From assembly GCA_050246875.1 (NCBI GenBank), contig JBFWVF010000004.1, positions 62,001-126,000 on the forward strand: a DNA stretch of 64,000 bases, in the 5' to 3' direction. This stretch comes from SHWB01 sp050246875 (GTDB taxonomy: Bacteria; Pseudomonadota; Alphaproteobacteria; UBA6615). Position numbers and translations under genes: made by a program. The first letter of the stretch is position 1. Every line of letters starts with the position of its first letter. The notes under the pieces are model-generated. The model was not told the DNA's origin. It saw only the letters and a list, made by a program, of their open reading frames with translations, and ran no database searches. Shown piece by piece: positions 47,112 through 55,504 of the stretch.

Positions 47112-47687
47112 ATGAGCCGGAACGCGACCTACAACTTCGCCGGCATGTCGGCGCTGGTCATGGAGCACAGCTCGTTCCTGCTGTCGGCGGTGTCGCTGAT
47201 CTGCCGCAGCGTTGGGATCCGCCCCGTGCACGAGGCCACCAGCGCCGGCGAGGCCCTGGCGCTGCTGCGCGACACGATGCCCGACTTCGTCATCACAACC
47301 TGCGGCGCCGACGGCCGCGACGGCCTCGCGCTGTGCACGGCCATACGCGGCGACGACGCCTTGCCCTGCCGCTTCGTCCCCATCGTCATGATGACGTCGC
47401 ATTCGGTGAAGCACGTGGTCGAGCTGGCGCGCGACGCCGGCGTCACCGAGGTGCTGGCCAAGCCCATCTCTGCCGCGGCGCTGCTCGACCGCATCGTCTA
47501 CGTCGTCGACCACCCGCGCCCATTCGTGCAGGCGCCCGACTATTTCGGGCCCGATCGCCGTCGTCGGCCAGCCGACGCGCCCTACAACGGCCCGGAACGC
47601 CGCCTCAACGCGCCGGTGATCGTGTCCGCGCCCGTCGGCGTCGCCGGCCGCGTCGAGGCGGCCGCCCCGCCTCACGGCATCGCCTAG
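47112..47687 (+). CDS. CheY-like receiver protein lacking the phospho-acceptor Asp
   Basis: A 191-residue protein with a receiver fold (residues about 12-132) and a C-terminal tail (DYFGPDRRRR, PERRLNAPVI). The canonical acceptor aspartate after the third strand is replaced by threonine: PDFVITTCGADGRDG, T63. The acidic pair near the N-terminus is reduced to E18 (ALVMEHS). The lysine K118 (LAKPIS) is present. It is therefore probably a pseudo-receiver that does not use a normal phospho-Asp. The DYFGPDRRRR tail occurs in other alphaproteobacterial CheY-like proteins. ATG 47112 is chosen over the longer frame from 46956, which lacks a receiver-like extension. Confidence 0.75.
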   Translation: MSRNATYNFAGMSALVMEHSSFLLSAVSLICRSVGIRPVHEATSAGEALALLRDTMPDFVITTCGADGRDGLALCTAIRGDDALPCRFVPIVMMTSHSVKHVVELARDAGVTEVLAKPISAAALLDRIVYVVDHPRPFVQAPDYFGPDRRRRPADAPYNGPERRLNAPVIVSAPVGVAGRVEAAAPPHGIA

Positions 47688-47699
47688 CGGGCAATCGGC

Positions 47700-48209
47700 A
47701 TGTACCGCGCACCCGCCCGGCTCATTCGCCGTCCGAACGACCTGAAGCTGCGCGCGGCGCGCCCGGGCGGGCGCACGCTCGCCGAACTGCGGGCCGTGGC
47801 CGACACGGCGCTGGCCGACGTCCAGGCGGAGTTCGTCGCCTGGGTCGTCGCGCGGCTCGCGGTCGTCGCCACGGCCATCGACGACACGCGGCCTTCCTCT
47901 CCGATCGAAGCCGGTGACGTGGCGATGCTGCGCGAGGATATTGCCGAGCTTGCCGATTCCGCCGCGACCTTCGGCCATCCCGTCGTCGGCGATGTCGCGC
48001 GGATGATGGGCGAGGTCGTTGCCCTCGCGACCAGCGCCGACGGCCGCCTCGGCAACGCCGACCGGCGCCATGTCGAACTGCTGCGCAGCCAGGTCGCGGC
48101 GATCCGGGCCGTGCTGAACGCCGGTCCCGGCGCCGCCGCGGCCGGAGCGGCCCTGCTGCCGACGCTGCGGCGAACGATCGACCGCCTCGCCGGCGCTTCC
48201 CGCGCCTGA
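47700..48209 (+). CDS. Unknown helical protein downstream of the receiver-like gene
   Basis: A 169-residue, mostly helical protein with no signal or membrane segment. It begins MYRAPARLIRRPNDLKLRAA and contains AMLREDIAELADSAATFGHP and RHVELLRSQVAAIRAVL. It lies 12 bases after the receiver-like gene and is probably co-transcribed. A four-helix, Hpt- or partner-type fold would fit, but no conserved phospho-histidine motif is evident, and no family is recognised. Confidence 0.6.
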   Translation: MYRAPARLIRRPNDLKLRAARPGGRTLAELRAVADTALADVQAEFVAWVVARLAVVATAIDDTRPSSPIEAGDVAMLREDIAELADSAATFGHPVVGDVARMMGEVVALATSADGRLGNADRRHVELLRSQVAAIRAVLNAGPGAAAAGAALLPTLRRTIDRLAGASRA

Positions 48210-48216
48210 CGAGGGC

Positions 48217-50208
48217 TCAGCCGGCGTTCAGTTCGGCGGCGACTTCGTCGAACAGCAGATCGAGCCGCCCCGACATCGCACGCAGCCGCGCGCGCAGCGC
48301 GGCCAGCGCCTGGCGGCGGAATTTCGCCCGCTCCGCCGGCTCGGCGATACGGCGGTCGTACCACCACAGGCAACCGGTCATCAGCACGACGCTGCCGAAG
48401 AACCACGCCTTGGCCGGGCGCGCATGCGCCGTCTCGTAGGTAATGGCGTCGTACAACTGTGCCAGCCAGTCGAGGCCGGGGTCGCGTTCGTACTGGGCGG
48501 CGGCGAGCACTTCGTCGATCTCGCCGACCAGCGCGGCGACGTCGGCGCCGAGGGCGTCGCGATCCCACAGCGCCGTCAGGCGCGCGCCGCTCCAGACCGG
48601 CAGTTCGGCCAGCAGCTCCGCCATCATGCGTGCGCGGTCCACGGCACCGTCGGGGAGACTCAGGCTCCGCGAGACCTGCGGAACGGCGCCGGCGATGCGC
48701 GCGCCGTCGCTGCAGTTGCGGCAGCGCACGTCCGGATGCAGGCGGAGCACGGCCTCGGCCGCGGCCCGCGACCATTGCAGGATGCCCTCCGACCACGCCA
48801 CGCCGCCAAAGTTTCCCGGCACGGGATGCCGTTCGCCCTTGGCCCATTCCGACTTGATGCCGAGGCCGACGAAGGTACGGCTGGAATGGTAGTGGTCCGG
48901 GTCGCGCGCGCCCATGTCGATGCCGAACAGGCAAAGGTCGCGGAAGCCGAGATAGAGCAGCGTGACCAGCGCGGCATTGGCGACGGTGGGGCCGCAGGCG
49001 CCAAGCGCGTGCGCGCCCCGCCCGAACAGCGCCGTCGAGCTGACGCGGTCGCGGAAGTAGAAGATGTGGCGCTCGAAGCAGGCCGCGGCGTGCGGCATCA
49101 CCGTCGCCGAACCGAGCAGCGTCGTGCCGGCAAGACCGAATTCCGCCGCGGTGCGCGCGATGTTGTCGGCGTTGATGTCCTCGTTTTCCAGTTCGACGTG
49201 GAAGTCCGGTACGAGGCCCGCCTCGCGCAGCACGCGCAGGGCCGAGCCGATCGAGACGATCACCGCGCGGCCGGCATTGGCCTTGATGAAGTCGATCTCG
49301 CGGTCGAGCGAGGGACCCGAGCCGCAGATGAACACCGGCTCGGCGCGCGCCGGCAGCGGCTGGGCGATGACCCGGGCGCCGTCGCGCGCGAGATTGCGCG
49401 CGGCGTTGGCCGTCATCACCAGCTCGTCCTCGAAGTAGCCGAGGCCGCGCAGGTGCAGGTGCAGGTCGCGCTGGAAGGCGTCGGCGGCGGCCGACAGCAG
49501 GCTCGACGGCATGTGGCGGTAGACGGCGACACCATCGAGCAGGGCGGGATTGCCGATGCGGACGAAGCGGCGCAGCCGGGAGGCGATGGTGTCCTGGTCG
49601 CGGTCGGTGATGAAATGGATCGTGCGGCCGGCCGCTTCGGCGTCGGCGAACAGGCTGGCCCAGTCGACGACGTGCAGCGAATGCGCGAAATGCTCCAGCG
49701 TCGGCTCGACGACGACGAGGACGCGCGCGGCGGTACGTTCGATCAGCGGCGCGAGGTGCAGGCCGAGACCGAGACCGAAGACGATGCAGAAATGCGCGTG
49801 CGGATCGGCGTGCGACGGATCGGCCGCGACGCCCAGATCCTGCTGGATGCGCTCGAGCGCGACGGCGTAGTCCGCCGCCTGCCCGCGAATCCTGTCCGGC
49901 TGGGGCCGGCCGAGGAAGCGCCGCTCCGGCTGGCGGCACCAGCGCGCGAAGGCCTCGCTCGTCGCACCCACGGCATCGCCGCCGTGAAAGAGCTGGCCGC
50001 GAAACGCCATGTCGATCTTGCCGTCCGGAGCGACGACCAGGCGCGAATGCAGGGTGTCGAGGCCGGCGAGGCGCGCATGGAGCTGTGGCGCGTGGCGCGC
50101 GAACGCCGCGAGACCGGCCTCGGCCAGCGTGCCGGCGGATGCGGCCGCCTCGGGAGCGGCGGTATCGGCGACGTCGTCGGCAAGGGCGACGGCGAGGGCA
50201 CTGTTCAT
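48217..50208 (-). CDS. Motility accessory factor (Maf)/DUF115 flagellin glycosyltransferase
   Basis: A 663-residue protein. The DUF115 (MptE-like) core is FICGSGPSLDREIDFIKANA with VELENEDINADNIARTA downstream. Maf proteins transfer nonulosonic acids (pseudaminic or legionaminic acid) to flagellin Ser/Thr in Campylobacter, Aeromonas and Magnetospirillum. The neighbouring synthase and cytidylyltransferase genes support this. The open frame continues upstream to 50592, but ATG 50208 gives a normal start (MNSALAVALADDVADT) and ends the overlap with the GT2-like gene. It is the last gene of the leftward glycosylation operon. Confidence 0.88.
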   Translation of the reverse strand: MNSALAVALADDVADTAAPEAAASAGTLAEAGLAAFARHAPQLHARLAGLDTLHSRLVVAPDGKIDMAFRGQLFHGGDAVGATSEAFARWCRQPERRFLGRPQPDRIRGQAADYAVALERIQQDLGVAADPSHADPHAHFCIVFGLGLGLHLAPLIERTAARVLVVVEPTLEHFAHSLHVVDWASLFADAEAAGRTIHFITDRDQDTIASRLRRFVRIGNPALLDGVAVYRHMPSSLLSAAADAFQRDLHLHLRGLGYFEDELVMTANAARNLARDGARVIAQPLPARAEPVFICGSGPSLDREIDFIKANAGRAVIVSIGSALRVLREAGLVPDFHVELENEDINADNIARTAAEFGLAGTTLLGSATVMPHAAACFERHIFYFRDRVSSTALFGRGAHALGACGPTVANAALVTLLYLGFRDLCLFGIDMGARDPDHYHSSRTFVGLGIKSEWAKGERHPVPGNFGGVAWSEGILQWSRAAAEAVLRLHPDVRCRNCSDGARIAGAVPQVSRSLSLPDGAVDRARMMAELLAELPVWSGARLTALWDRDALGADVAALVGEIDEVLAAAQYERDPGLDWLAQLYDAITYETAHARPAKAWFFGSVVLMTGCLWWYDRRIAEPAERAKFRRQALAALRARLRAMSGRLDLLFDEVAAELNAG

Positions 50209-50228
50209 GATCGCGGCACCCGTTACGG

Positions 50229-51140
50229 TCAGACGGCGAGGCGCGCGGGCGGCGCCGGCGCGACGAGACGGTCGGCGAGCCGGCCGGCATGTTCGAACCA
50301 GACGCCGGGCGTGCCCGCCATCGATGCGAGCGCGGCGGCCACCGCCGACGCCGGCGTGGCGGCCAGCGCCTCGATGGCGTCCTGCGTCGCGGCGAGGCGG
50401 GCAGCCATGGCCGGCGCCGCGCGGAAGGCACGGTAGTGGCGGGCCATCAGGCCGAGCTGGAACCGCGCCGCGGCGGGCGTCGCCGGCGCGCCGGCACCCA
50501 GCAGGCTCGATGCGTGCAGGCGGTAACGTCCGACGGCCCCTCCCGTGCGCGCGCCCTTGCGGCGGCAGCCAAGCAGGGTCGTGAACAGCCACCAGTCGGC
50601 GGCGCCGATATCGGCCGGCATGGCGAAGATGGCGCCCGGCAGCGACGCCCGCCGGACGGCCGTGTTCGACAGGCCGAGGAAGTTGCGCGCGCCGATCGCC
50701 TCGGACGTCTCGACCCGCCAGGGCACGGCGGCACCGGTGAACAGGCGCCGGTCAAGCAACGCGCCGCCGGCATCCATCAGATCCATGTCGCCATACGAGA
50801 AGTCCGCGCCAGCCAGCGCCTCGAGGTGCTCGCCGACCGCGTCCGGCGCGATCTCGTCGTCCATGTCGGCGAACACCAGAACGTCGCAGTCGCTTGCCGC
50901 CGCCGCCGCGAGCAGGACGCAGCGGACCTGCGCCACGGTGGCGCCCGCCGGCACCGGATGCAGCTCGACCGGCATGTGACGCACGATCGGCCAGAGGGCG
51001 CGCGCCGGCTCCGCGAGGCCGTCGACCGCGGCGATCAGGCGGGCGTCGTGGCCGGCGGCCGCGCGCGACAGGGCCGCGCAGAAGGCCGGCAGGCAGGGCC
51101 GGCCGGCCTCATACAGCGATGCGCAGAAGGCTATCCGCAT
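50229..51140 (-). CDS. Glycosyltransferase-like protein (GT2 type)
   Basis: A 303-residue protein with a GT-A-like N-terminal half: MRIAFCASLYEAGRPCLPAF and the metal-site-like DVLVFADMDDEIAPDAV. The acidic DMDDE matches the DxD-like position of family 2 transferases. A short C-terminal helical part follows. The donor and acceptor are unknown. The gene overlaps the end of the cytidylyltransferase gene by 32 bases, so the two are in one operon with the synthase and Maf genes. Confidence 0.7.
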   Translation of the reverse strand: MRIAFCASLYEAGRPCLPAFCAALSRAAAGHDARLIAAVDGLAEPARALWPIVRHMPVELHPVPAGATVAQVRCVLLAAAAASDCDVLVFADMDDEIAPDAVGEHLEALAGADFSYGDMDLMDAGGALLDRRLFTGAAVPWRVETSEAIGARNFLGLSNTAVRRASLPGAIFAMPADIGAADWWLFTTLLGCRRKGARTGGAVGRYRLHASSLLGAGAPATPAAARFQLGLMARHYRAFRAAPAMAARLAATQDAIEALAATPASAVAAALASMAGTPGVWFEHAGRLADRLVAPAPPARLAV

Positions 51141-51828
51141 CGTGCTCCACCCTTCTCGCCAGCAACGTCTCGGCCAGCAGGAAATCGGTCTCGGTATCGA
51201 TGTCGACCGAACGCTCGGCCGGCATCGGAAGGCCCCAGGTGGCCGGGCCGAAATAGGTGCGCGTACGCCGAAGCGCCGCCATGTCGAGGACGTAGATGGC
51301 GCCGTTCGGCAGCCAGCTCTGCGGGCAGTCCTGCCGGTTGGCGACGCTCGCCCGGCCGGTCGCCGGCGCGAGGCGCCCGTCGGCCGCCATGTGCTGGTGC
51401 CAGGCCAGCGGCTTGGCCGGCGCGACCGACAGCACGACCTCGGCGCGGCGATGCCGGAACAGCGTCACCGCCGCGTCGATGTCGGCGGCGCCGCGCAGCG
51501 GCGCCGTCGGCAGCAGCACGCAGAGGGCGGACGGCGCCGCGCCGTCCAGCAGTTCGAGGCAGTCGACGGCGTGGAGATAGGCGTCGATCGCCGAGGCATC
51601 GTCGCCGGCAAGCTGCGGCGGCCGGCGGAAGGGAACCTCGACGCCCGGGACGCCGCGCGCGACCCGGATGATCTCGTCGTCGTCGGTACTGACGACGACG
51701 CGCTCGATCGTGCCGGCGGCCAGCGCCGCTTCCAGCGTGTGGACGATCAGCGGCCTGCCGGCGAGCGGCCGCAGGTTCTTGCCCGGCAAGCCCTTCGAAC
51801 CGCCGCGCGCGGGAACGAGTGCGATCAC
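51109..51828 (-). CDS. CMP-nonulosonic acid synthetase (NeuA/acylneuraminate cytidylyltransferase family)
   Basis: A 239-residue cytidylyltransferase that activates a nine-carbon sugar acid with CTP. The signature ALVPARGGSKGLPGKNLRPL is at the N-terminus, and STDDDEIIRVA and SVDIDTETDFLLAE follow. The start is GTG 51828, in a GTGA overlap with the neuB-like stop (coupled translation). The larger open frame over the region is a read-through. Together with the synthase it would supply the CMP-sugar used by the Maf protein. Confidence 0.88.
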   Translation of the reverse strand: MIALVPARGGSKGLPGKNLRPLAGRPLIVHTLEAALAAGTIERVVVSTDDDEIIRVARGVPGVEVPFRRPPQLAGDDASAIDAYLHAVDCLELLDGAAPSALCVLLPTAPLRGAADIDAAVTLFRHRRAEVVLSVAPAKPLAWHQHMAADGRLAPATGRASVANRQDCPQSWLPNGAIYVLDMAALRRTRTYFGPATWGLPMPAERSVDIDTETDFLLAETLLARRVEHDADSLLRIAV

Positions 51829-52883
51829 GCGGCCTCGCGCGAACGGGCAAGCGGGCGGATTTCGGGCGCCGGAACGGGAGCGCCCGACGGCACCACGTCG
51901 GTCCACGCCAGCAGTTCGTCGGTCGCCAGGTCGCGCAGGGCGACGCAGCCGACCAGCCGGTCGACCTCGTTCGGCGCGATGCCGGTGCCGGGCCGGCGCA
52001 GCGAGAAATCGGCCGCGACAAGCACCTCCCCGGCGCGGATCGGCCGCGCGGCGACGACGCTGCGCCGCATCGTGCGCGCCTGGGCCTTTTCCGTCTCGCT
52101 GACGACACGCCGGCGCGAGCCGAGGGCGGCGGGAATGCGGCGCGCCGCCGCCACGATGCGCGCCAGCTCGTCCGGCTCGGCGGAAACCGCGTGATCCCAT
52201 CCGGGCATGGCGTGGTCGAGCGTGAAATGCTTCTCGACGATGCGCGCGCCGCGCGCGATCGCCGCGAAGGTCAGTTCGACGCCGAGCGTGTGGTCGGAGA
52301 AGCCGACCGGGTAGCCGAAGGTCTCGGCCAGCATGTCGATGTTGAGCAGGTTGACGAGGTCGTCCGACGGCGGCGGATAGAGCGAGACGCAGTGCAGCAG
52401 CACGATATCGCGGTTGCCTTCGGCCTCGAGCGTCGCCAGCGCGTGGCCGATCTCGGCCATCGTCGCGAAGCCGGTCGACAGCACGACCGTCCGGCCGGTC
52501 GCGGCAACGCGGCGCAGCAGGCGGTCGTTGTTGAGGTCCATCGACGCGACCTTGACGAAGGGCACGTCGAGCGCGTCGAGCACCTCGACTTCACCGGCAC
52601 TGAACGGCGTCGAGGCGAAGGCGATGCCGCGGTCGCGGCAGTACGCGGCAAGTTCGCCGAGATCGCGCGGCGCCACGGCGTGCCGCGCCACCTCCATCTT
52701 GACGCCGGGATGCTCGCGATAGAAGGACTCGGCGAACAGGCCGGTATCCCAGGACTGGAACTTGGCGGCGTCGGCACCGGCGGCGGCGGCGGCATCGATG
52801 AGGCGCCGCGCCAGCGCCATGTCGCCGTTGTGGTTGGCCCCGATCTCGGCGATGACGTAGCAGCGGTCGGCGGGAAGCTGCAT
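51825..52883 (-). CDS. Nonulosonic acid synthase (NeuB family)
   Basis: A 352-residue enzyme that condenses phosphoenolpyruvate with a six-carbon amino sugar to form a sialic, legionaminic or pseudaminic acid. The N-terminal motif AEIGANHNGD, FKFQSWDT-like AAKFQSWDTGLFAESFY, and GFSDHTLG are typical, and the C-terminal SAF domain is present (VVAARPIRAGEVL). ATG 52883 has the ribosome site GAGGAG. It leads the four-gene leftward operon neuB-neuA-GT2-maf. The sugar made cannot be told from the sequence, because the precursor genes are elsewhere. Confidence 0.9.
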   Translation of the reverse strand: MQLPADRCYVIAEIGANHNGDMALARRLIDAAAAAGADAAKFQSWDTGLFAESFYREHPGVKMEVARHAVAPRDLGELAAYCRDRGIAFASTPFSAGEVEVLDALDVPFVKVASMDLNNDRLLRRVAATGRTVVLSTGFATMAEIGHALATLEAEGNRDIVLLHCVSLYPPPSDDLVNLLNIDMLAETFGYPVGFSDHTLGVELTFAAIARGARIVEKHFTLDHAMPGWDHAVSAEPDELARIVAAARRIPAALGSRRRVVSETEKAQARTMRRSVVAARPIRAGEVLVAADFSLRRPGTGIAPNEVDRLVGCVALRDLATDELLAWTDVVPSGAPVPAPEIRPLARSREAA

Positions 52884-52925
52884 CGGATTCTCCTCGATCC
52901 GTGGTCCCGCCGCGCGCGAGCGGGC

Positions 52926-52973
52926 GTTAACCACGACGATTGCGTCCGCGCAGTCTCCGCCGCAGTGGTTAAC
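52926..52973. promoter_or_regulatory. Inverted GTTAACCAC repeats between neuB and flbT
   Basis: GTTAACCAC (52926-52934) and GTGGTTAAC (52965-52973) are exact inverted copies separated by 30 bases. The second overlaps a TTAA-N7-TTTA box (52969-52983). Confidence 0.45.
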
Positions 52974-53034
52974 GGCCGGTTTAAGTTTTCGCCGAATTCG
53001 AGACGAATGCGCCGCATCGCGCAGTTCCGCCGCG

Positions 53035-53049
53035 TTTACCTATCCTTAA
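53035..53049. promoter_or_regulatory. Candidate CtrA box of flbT
   Basis: TTTA-CCTATCC-TTAA, one mismatch to TTAA-N7-TTAA, 49 bases upstream of the flbT start. Confidence 0.5.
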
Positions 53050-53098
53050 GCGCGTTCGGGCAAGACTGCCGGCACAAGACGATAAAGGTACTGGGGTC

Positions 53099-53488
53099 AT
53101 GCCGCTCAAACTGTCCCTCGCCCACGGCGAGAGATTCGTCGTTAACGGGGCCGTCATGCGAAACGACGGCGCCGATGCCAGCTTCGTCTTCGAGAACCAG
53201 GCACACATCCTGCGCCAGAAGGACATCCTGACCAGCGCCGAGGCCTGCACGCCCGGCTCGCGGGTCTATCTGGCCCTGCAGTGTGCCTACATGTTCCCGG
53301 ATCGCCGTGCCCGGCACATCGCCGACTTCGGCCGGCTGATCGCCGACTTCGTCGCGGCTGCCCCCAGCGCCACCGCCATCGCCGATCGCATCGTCACGCT
53401 TGTCGCCGAGGACAAGCTCTACGGCGCGATCAAGGAATGCCGCAACCTGGTCGAGTACGAAGCGGAGATATTGAGCCATGTCCAGTAA
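53099..53488 (+). CDS. flbT: Flagellin translation repressor FlbT
   Basis: A 129-residue protein. The N-terminus LSLAHGERFVVNGAVMRNDG and RQKDILTSAEACTPGSRVYL are diagnostic. In Caulobacter FlbT binds the flagellin mRNA leader and lowers its stability until the hook is finished. The end of the gene overlaps flaF by 11 bases, so the two are coupled. Confidence 0.93.
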   Translation: MPLKLSLAHGERFVVNGAVMRNDGADASFVFENQAHILRQKDILTSAEACTPGSRVYLALQCAYMFPDRRARHIADFGRLIADFVAAAPSATAIADRIVTLVAEDKLYGAIKECRNLVEYEAEILSHVQ

Positions 53489-53918
53489 GTCGTCCGCCGC
53501 CGCCACCTACAAGGAACCAACCCTGCGCGGCGGGTCGCCGCGCGAGACCGAGGGCCGCGCCCTGCTCGAGGCGGCACGACGCCTCTCGCTGGCACAGGCC
53601 GAACCGGCCGACCGCGACGGCCTGCTGGACATCGTGCGCCTGAACTGGCGTCTGTGGACGATCTTCCAGTCGGAGATCAGTGCGCCGGCCTGCCAGCTCC
53701 CGCACGAAATCCGGCAGAACATGCTGACGCTGTGCAACTACGTCGACAAGCGGACGGTCGAGATCCTCGCCGATCCGCGTGCCGAGCTGCTGTCGATCCT
53801 CATCAACATCAACCGCAACATCGCGGCCGGCCTGCTGACCAATCCCGACGCCGACGACGCGCACACGACAGCACCGCGCGAAGCGCCGCTGCGCCTGGCG
53901 ACGGCCATCTCGGCCTGA
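53478..53918 (+). CDS. flaF: Flagellar biosynthesis regulator FlaF
   Basis: A 146-residue helical protein with SPRETEGRALLEAARRLSLA, NWRLWTIFQSEISAP and LLSILININRNIAAGL, typical of FlaF. In Caulobacter FlaF is needed for flagellin synthesis/secretion and opposes FlbT. It overlaps the end of flbT. A strong hairpin terminator follows at 53956-53991. Confidence 0.92.
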   Translation: MSSKSSAAATYKEPTLRGGSPRETEGRALLEAARRLSLAQAEPADRDGLLDIVRLNWRLWTIFQSEISAPACQLPHEIRQNMLTLCNYVDKRTVEILADPRAELLSILININRNIAAGLLTNPDADDAHTTAPREAPLRLATAISA

Positions 53919-53955
53919 GACTGCGCCCCTCCCCCTTCCTTCCGACGCACGACGG

Positions 53956-53991
53956 AACGGCGCGACCCCACGGGTCGCGCCGTTACCTTTT
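53956..53991 (+). terminator. Terminator of flbT-flaF
   Basis: A 13-bp stem (53956-53968 with 53972-53984) and a three-base loop, followed by ACCTTTT. Confidence 0.85.
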
Positions 53992-53998
53992 CAGGCAC

Positions 53999-54035
53999 CG
54001 GCAAGGCTTGCCTCAGAAGCCTGCAGGAACTGCCG
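53999..54035. promoter_or_regulatory. FlbD-type palindromes upstream of fliK
   Basis: CGGCA-AGGCT-TGCCT (53999-54013) and CTGCA-GGAAC-TGCCG (54021-54035), both with the five-base spacer and one mismatch in one half. They end 64 bases upstream of the sigma-54 promoter. Confidence 0.55.
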
Positions 54036-54099
54036 CACATCCTCGGCGATAGCCTGGCACATAAGTATCAAACCATTGATATTACTTGGATATATACTC

Positions 54100-54115
54100 T
54101 GGCCCGGGACTTGCT
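54100..54115 (+). promoter_or_regulatory. Sigma-54 promoter of fliK-flgD-flgE
   Basis: TGGCCCGGGACTTGCT, GG and GC ten bases apart with exact TTGC. It is 63 bases upstream of the fliK start at 54179, which rules out the longer frame from 54086. Confidence 0.85.
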
Positions 54116-54178
54116 GACGAATCCGCGGGGTACAGGCCCCACGCCCAACAGGGCGGTTCAGCGAGGTACGCCGCGTCC

Positions 54179-55492
54179 ATGCAGGCCCAGTCCATCGAAC
54201 TGTTCGCGCCACAGCCGGCCGTCCGGCGCGGCGGCGCCGAGGCGGCCGAACGGCCGGCCGACGGCTTCGACCGCGCATTGTCGCGCGCGCAACGCCGACC
54301 CGGCGACGACGACACGCTCACAGCATCGGTCGCGACCACGCCCTACACCGATCCGGCCCAGCCGGTTCGCCAGCGCGCAATGCCCGCGACCGAAGCGGGT
54401 AACGCCGTCGCGCCTGACGGCGAGCCGTCCGCGATGGCACCGTCGCGCCCGTCCGTCGCGCTGCCAGCGGCCACGATGGCGCCCGGCGCGAAAGCAATGC
54501 CTCCGGCCGCCGATGTCGCGCCCGGCACTGTAGCGGGAATGCCGACGCCGCCCGCGGACGCGGCCGGCGCCGGAACGACGGCGACCGCGCGCCCCGCGCT
54601 GCCGGGCACCCTGACGCAGGCGACGACCCCGGTGCAGGTCGCGCTGGCTGGCGCGGCGCTTGCGCCTGTCCTGCCCTCCGAGCCGTCGCTCCAGACCGCC
54701 GAACCGCCGATCGCCGCGACGCGCCCGTCGGCCAAGACGGCGCAGACGGCGCCGCAGGCCGCCGGCGAGACGCGCGGCGGACAGGCCGGCGCGCTCCAGG
54801 GCCGCGGGCAGGCCGGCAGCGGCTATGGGCCATCCACCGGGACATCCAACGGCATGGCGACGCTTCGGACGGACCCGACGCCACCGCAGCCCGCGTCTGC
54901 CGCGACGGCGGCACCGCTGGTCGGCGCCGCGGCCGACGGGACCCTCGCGCTGGCCGGGGGCGCCACGCCGGACGACGGCATCCTCGCCGCCGGGCTGGCG
55001 GGCGAGCGCGCCGACGCGGCGACGCGGATCGGCGCGCAGGTTGCCACCGCACGCGCACCGGCGCCGCCGCCGCAGGTGCCGGGCGAGCAGGTCAGCATCC
55101 ACATCCAGAACGCCGTGCGCAGCGGCGCCGACCGCATCCATGTGCGCCTGCACCCGGCCGAGCTGGGCCGCGTCGAGGTCAAGCTCGACATCGGCCACGA
55201 CCGCGCGGTGACGGCGATCGTCACCACCGAGCGGGCCGAGGCCGCCGACCTGCTGGCGCGCGACGCCCGCATCCTGCAACGCGCGCTGGAAGAGGCCGGC
55301 CTGCGCGCCGACACCGGCAGCCTGACCTTCCGCCACAGCGGCGACGGCACCGGCAACGGCGGACGGCACGAACCCGCCGCCATGACACACGCCGCGGCCG
55401 ATGAAAGCGACGCAACGGACGCCGGCGGGCCACCGCCCTCGACGGCCAGCGCACGCCCGCACCATGACGGCCTTGTCGATCTCGATGCCTGA
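54179..55492 (+). CDS. fliK: Flagellar hook-length control protein FliK
   Basis: A 437-residue protein. A long Ala/Pro/Thr-rich N-terminal ruler region leads to the conserved C-terminal domain VRLHPAELGRVEVKLDIGHD with TTERAEAADLLARDARILQR. FliK measures hook length and triggers the FlhB export switch. The start is ATG 54179 (MQAQSIELFAPQPAV); the frame is open upstream, but the sigma-54 promoter at 54100-54115 lies inside it. It is followed by flgD after 12 bases. Confidence 0.85.
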   Translation: MQAQSIELFAPQPAVRRGGAEAAERPADGFDRALSRAQRRPGDDDTLTASVATTPYTDPAQPVRQRAMPATEAGNAVAPDGEPSAMAPSRPSVALPAATMAPGAKAMPPAADVAPGTVAGMPTPPADAAGAGTTATARPALPGTLTQATTPVQVALAGAALAPVLPSEPSLQTAEPPIAATRPSAKTAQTAPQAAGETRGGQAGALQGRGQAGSGYGPSTGTSNGMATLRTDPTPPQPASAATAAPLVGAAADGTLALAGGATPDDGILAAGLAGERADAATRIGAQVATARAPAPPPQVPGEQVSIHIQNAVRSGADRIHVRLHPAELGRVEVKLDIGHDRAVTAIVTTERAEAADLLARDARILQRALEEAGLRADTGSLTFRHSGDGTGNGGRHEPAAMTHAAADESDATDAGGPPPSTASARPHHDGLVDLDA

Positions 55493-55504
55493 CGGACGGT
55501 AGAC

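Noticed and set aside
52969..52984. TTAA-N8-TTAA upstream of flbT as a CtrA site
   Set aside because: The spacer is eight bases. The overlapping TTAA-N7-TTTA reading is noted instead, at low weight.
54086..54178. Upstream extension of fliK
   Set aside because: It contains the sigma-54 promoter at 54100-54115, and its residues do not resemble FliK.
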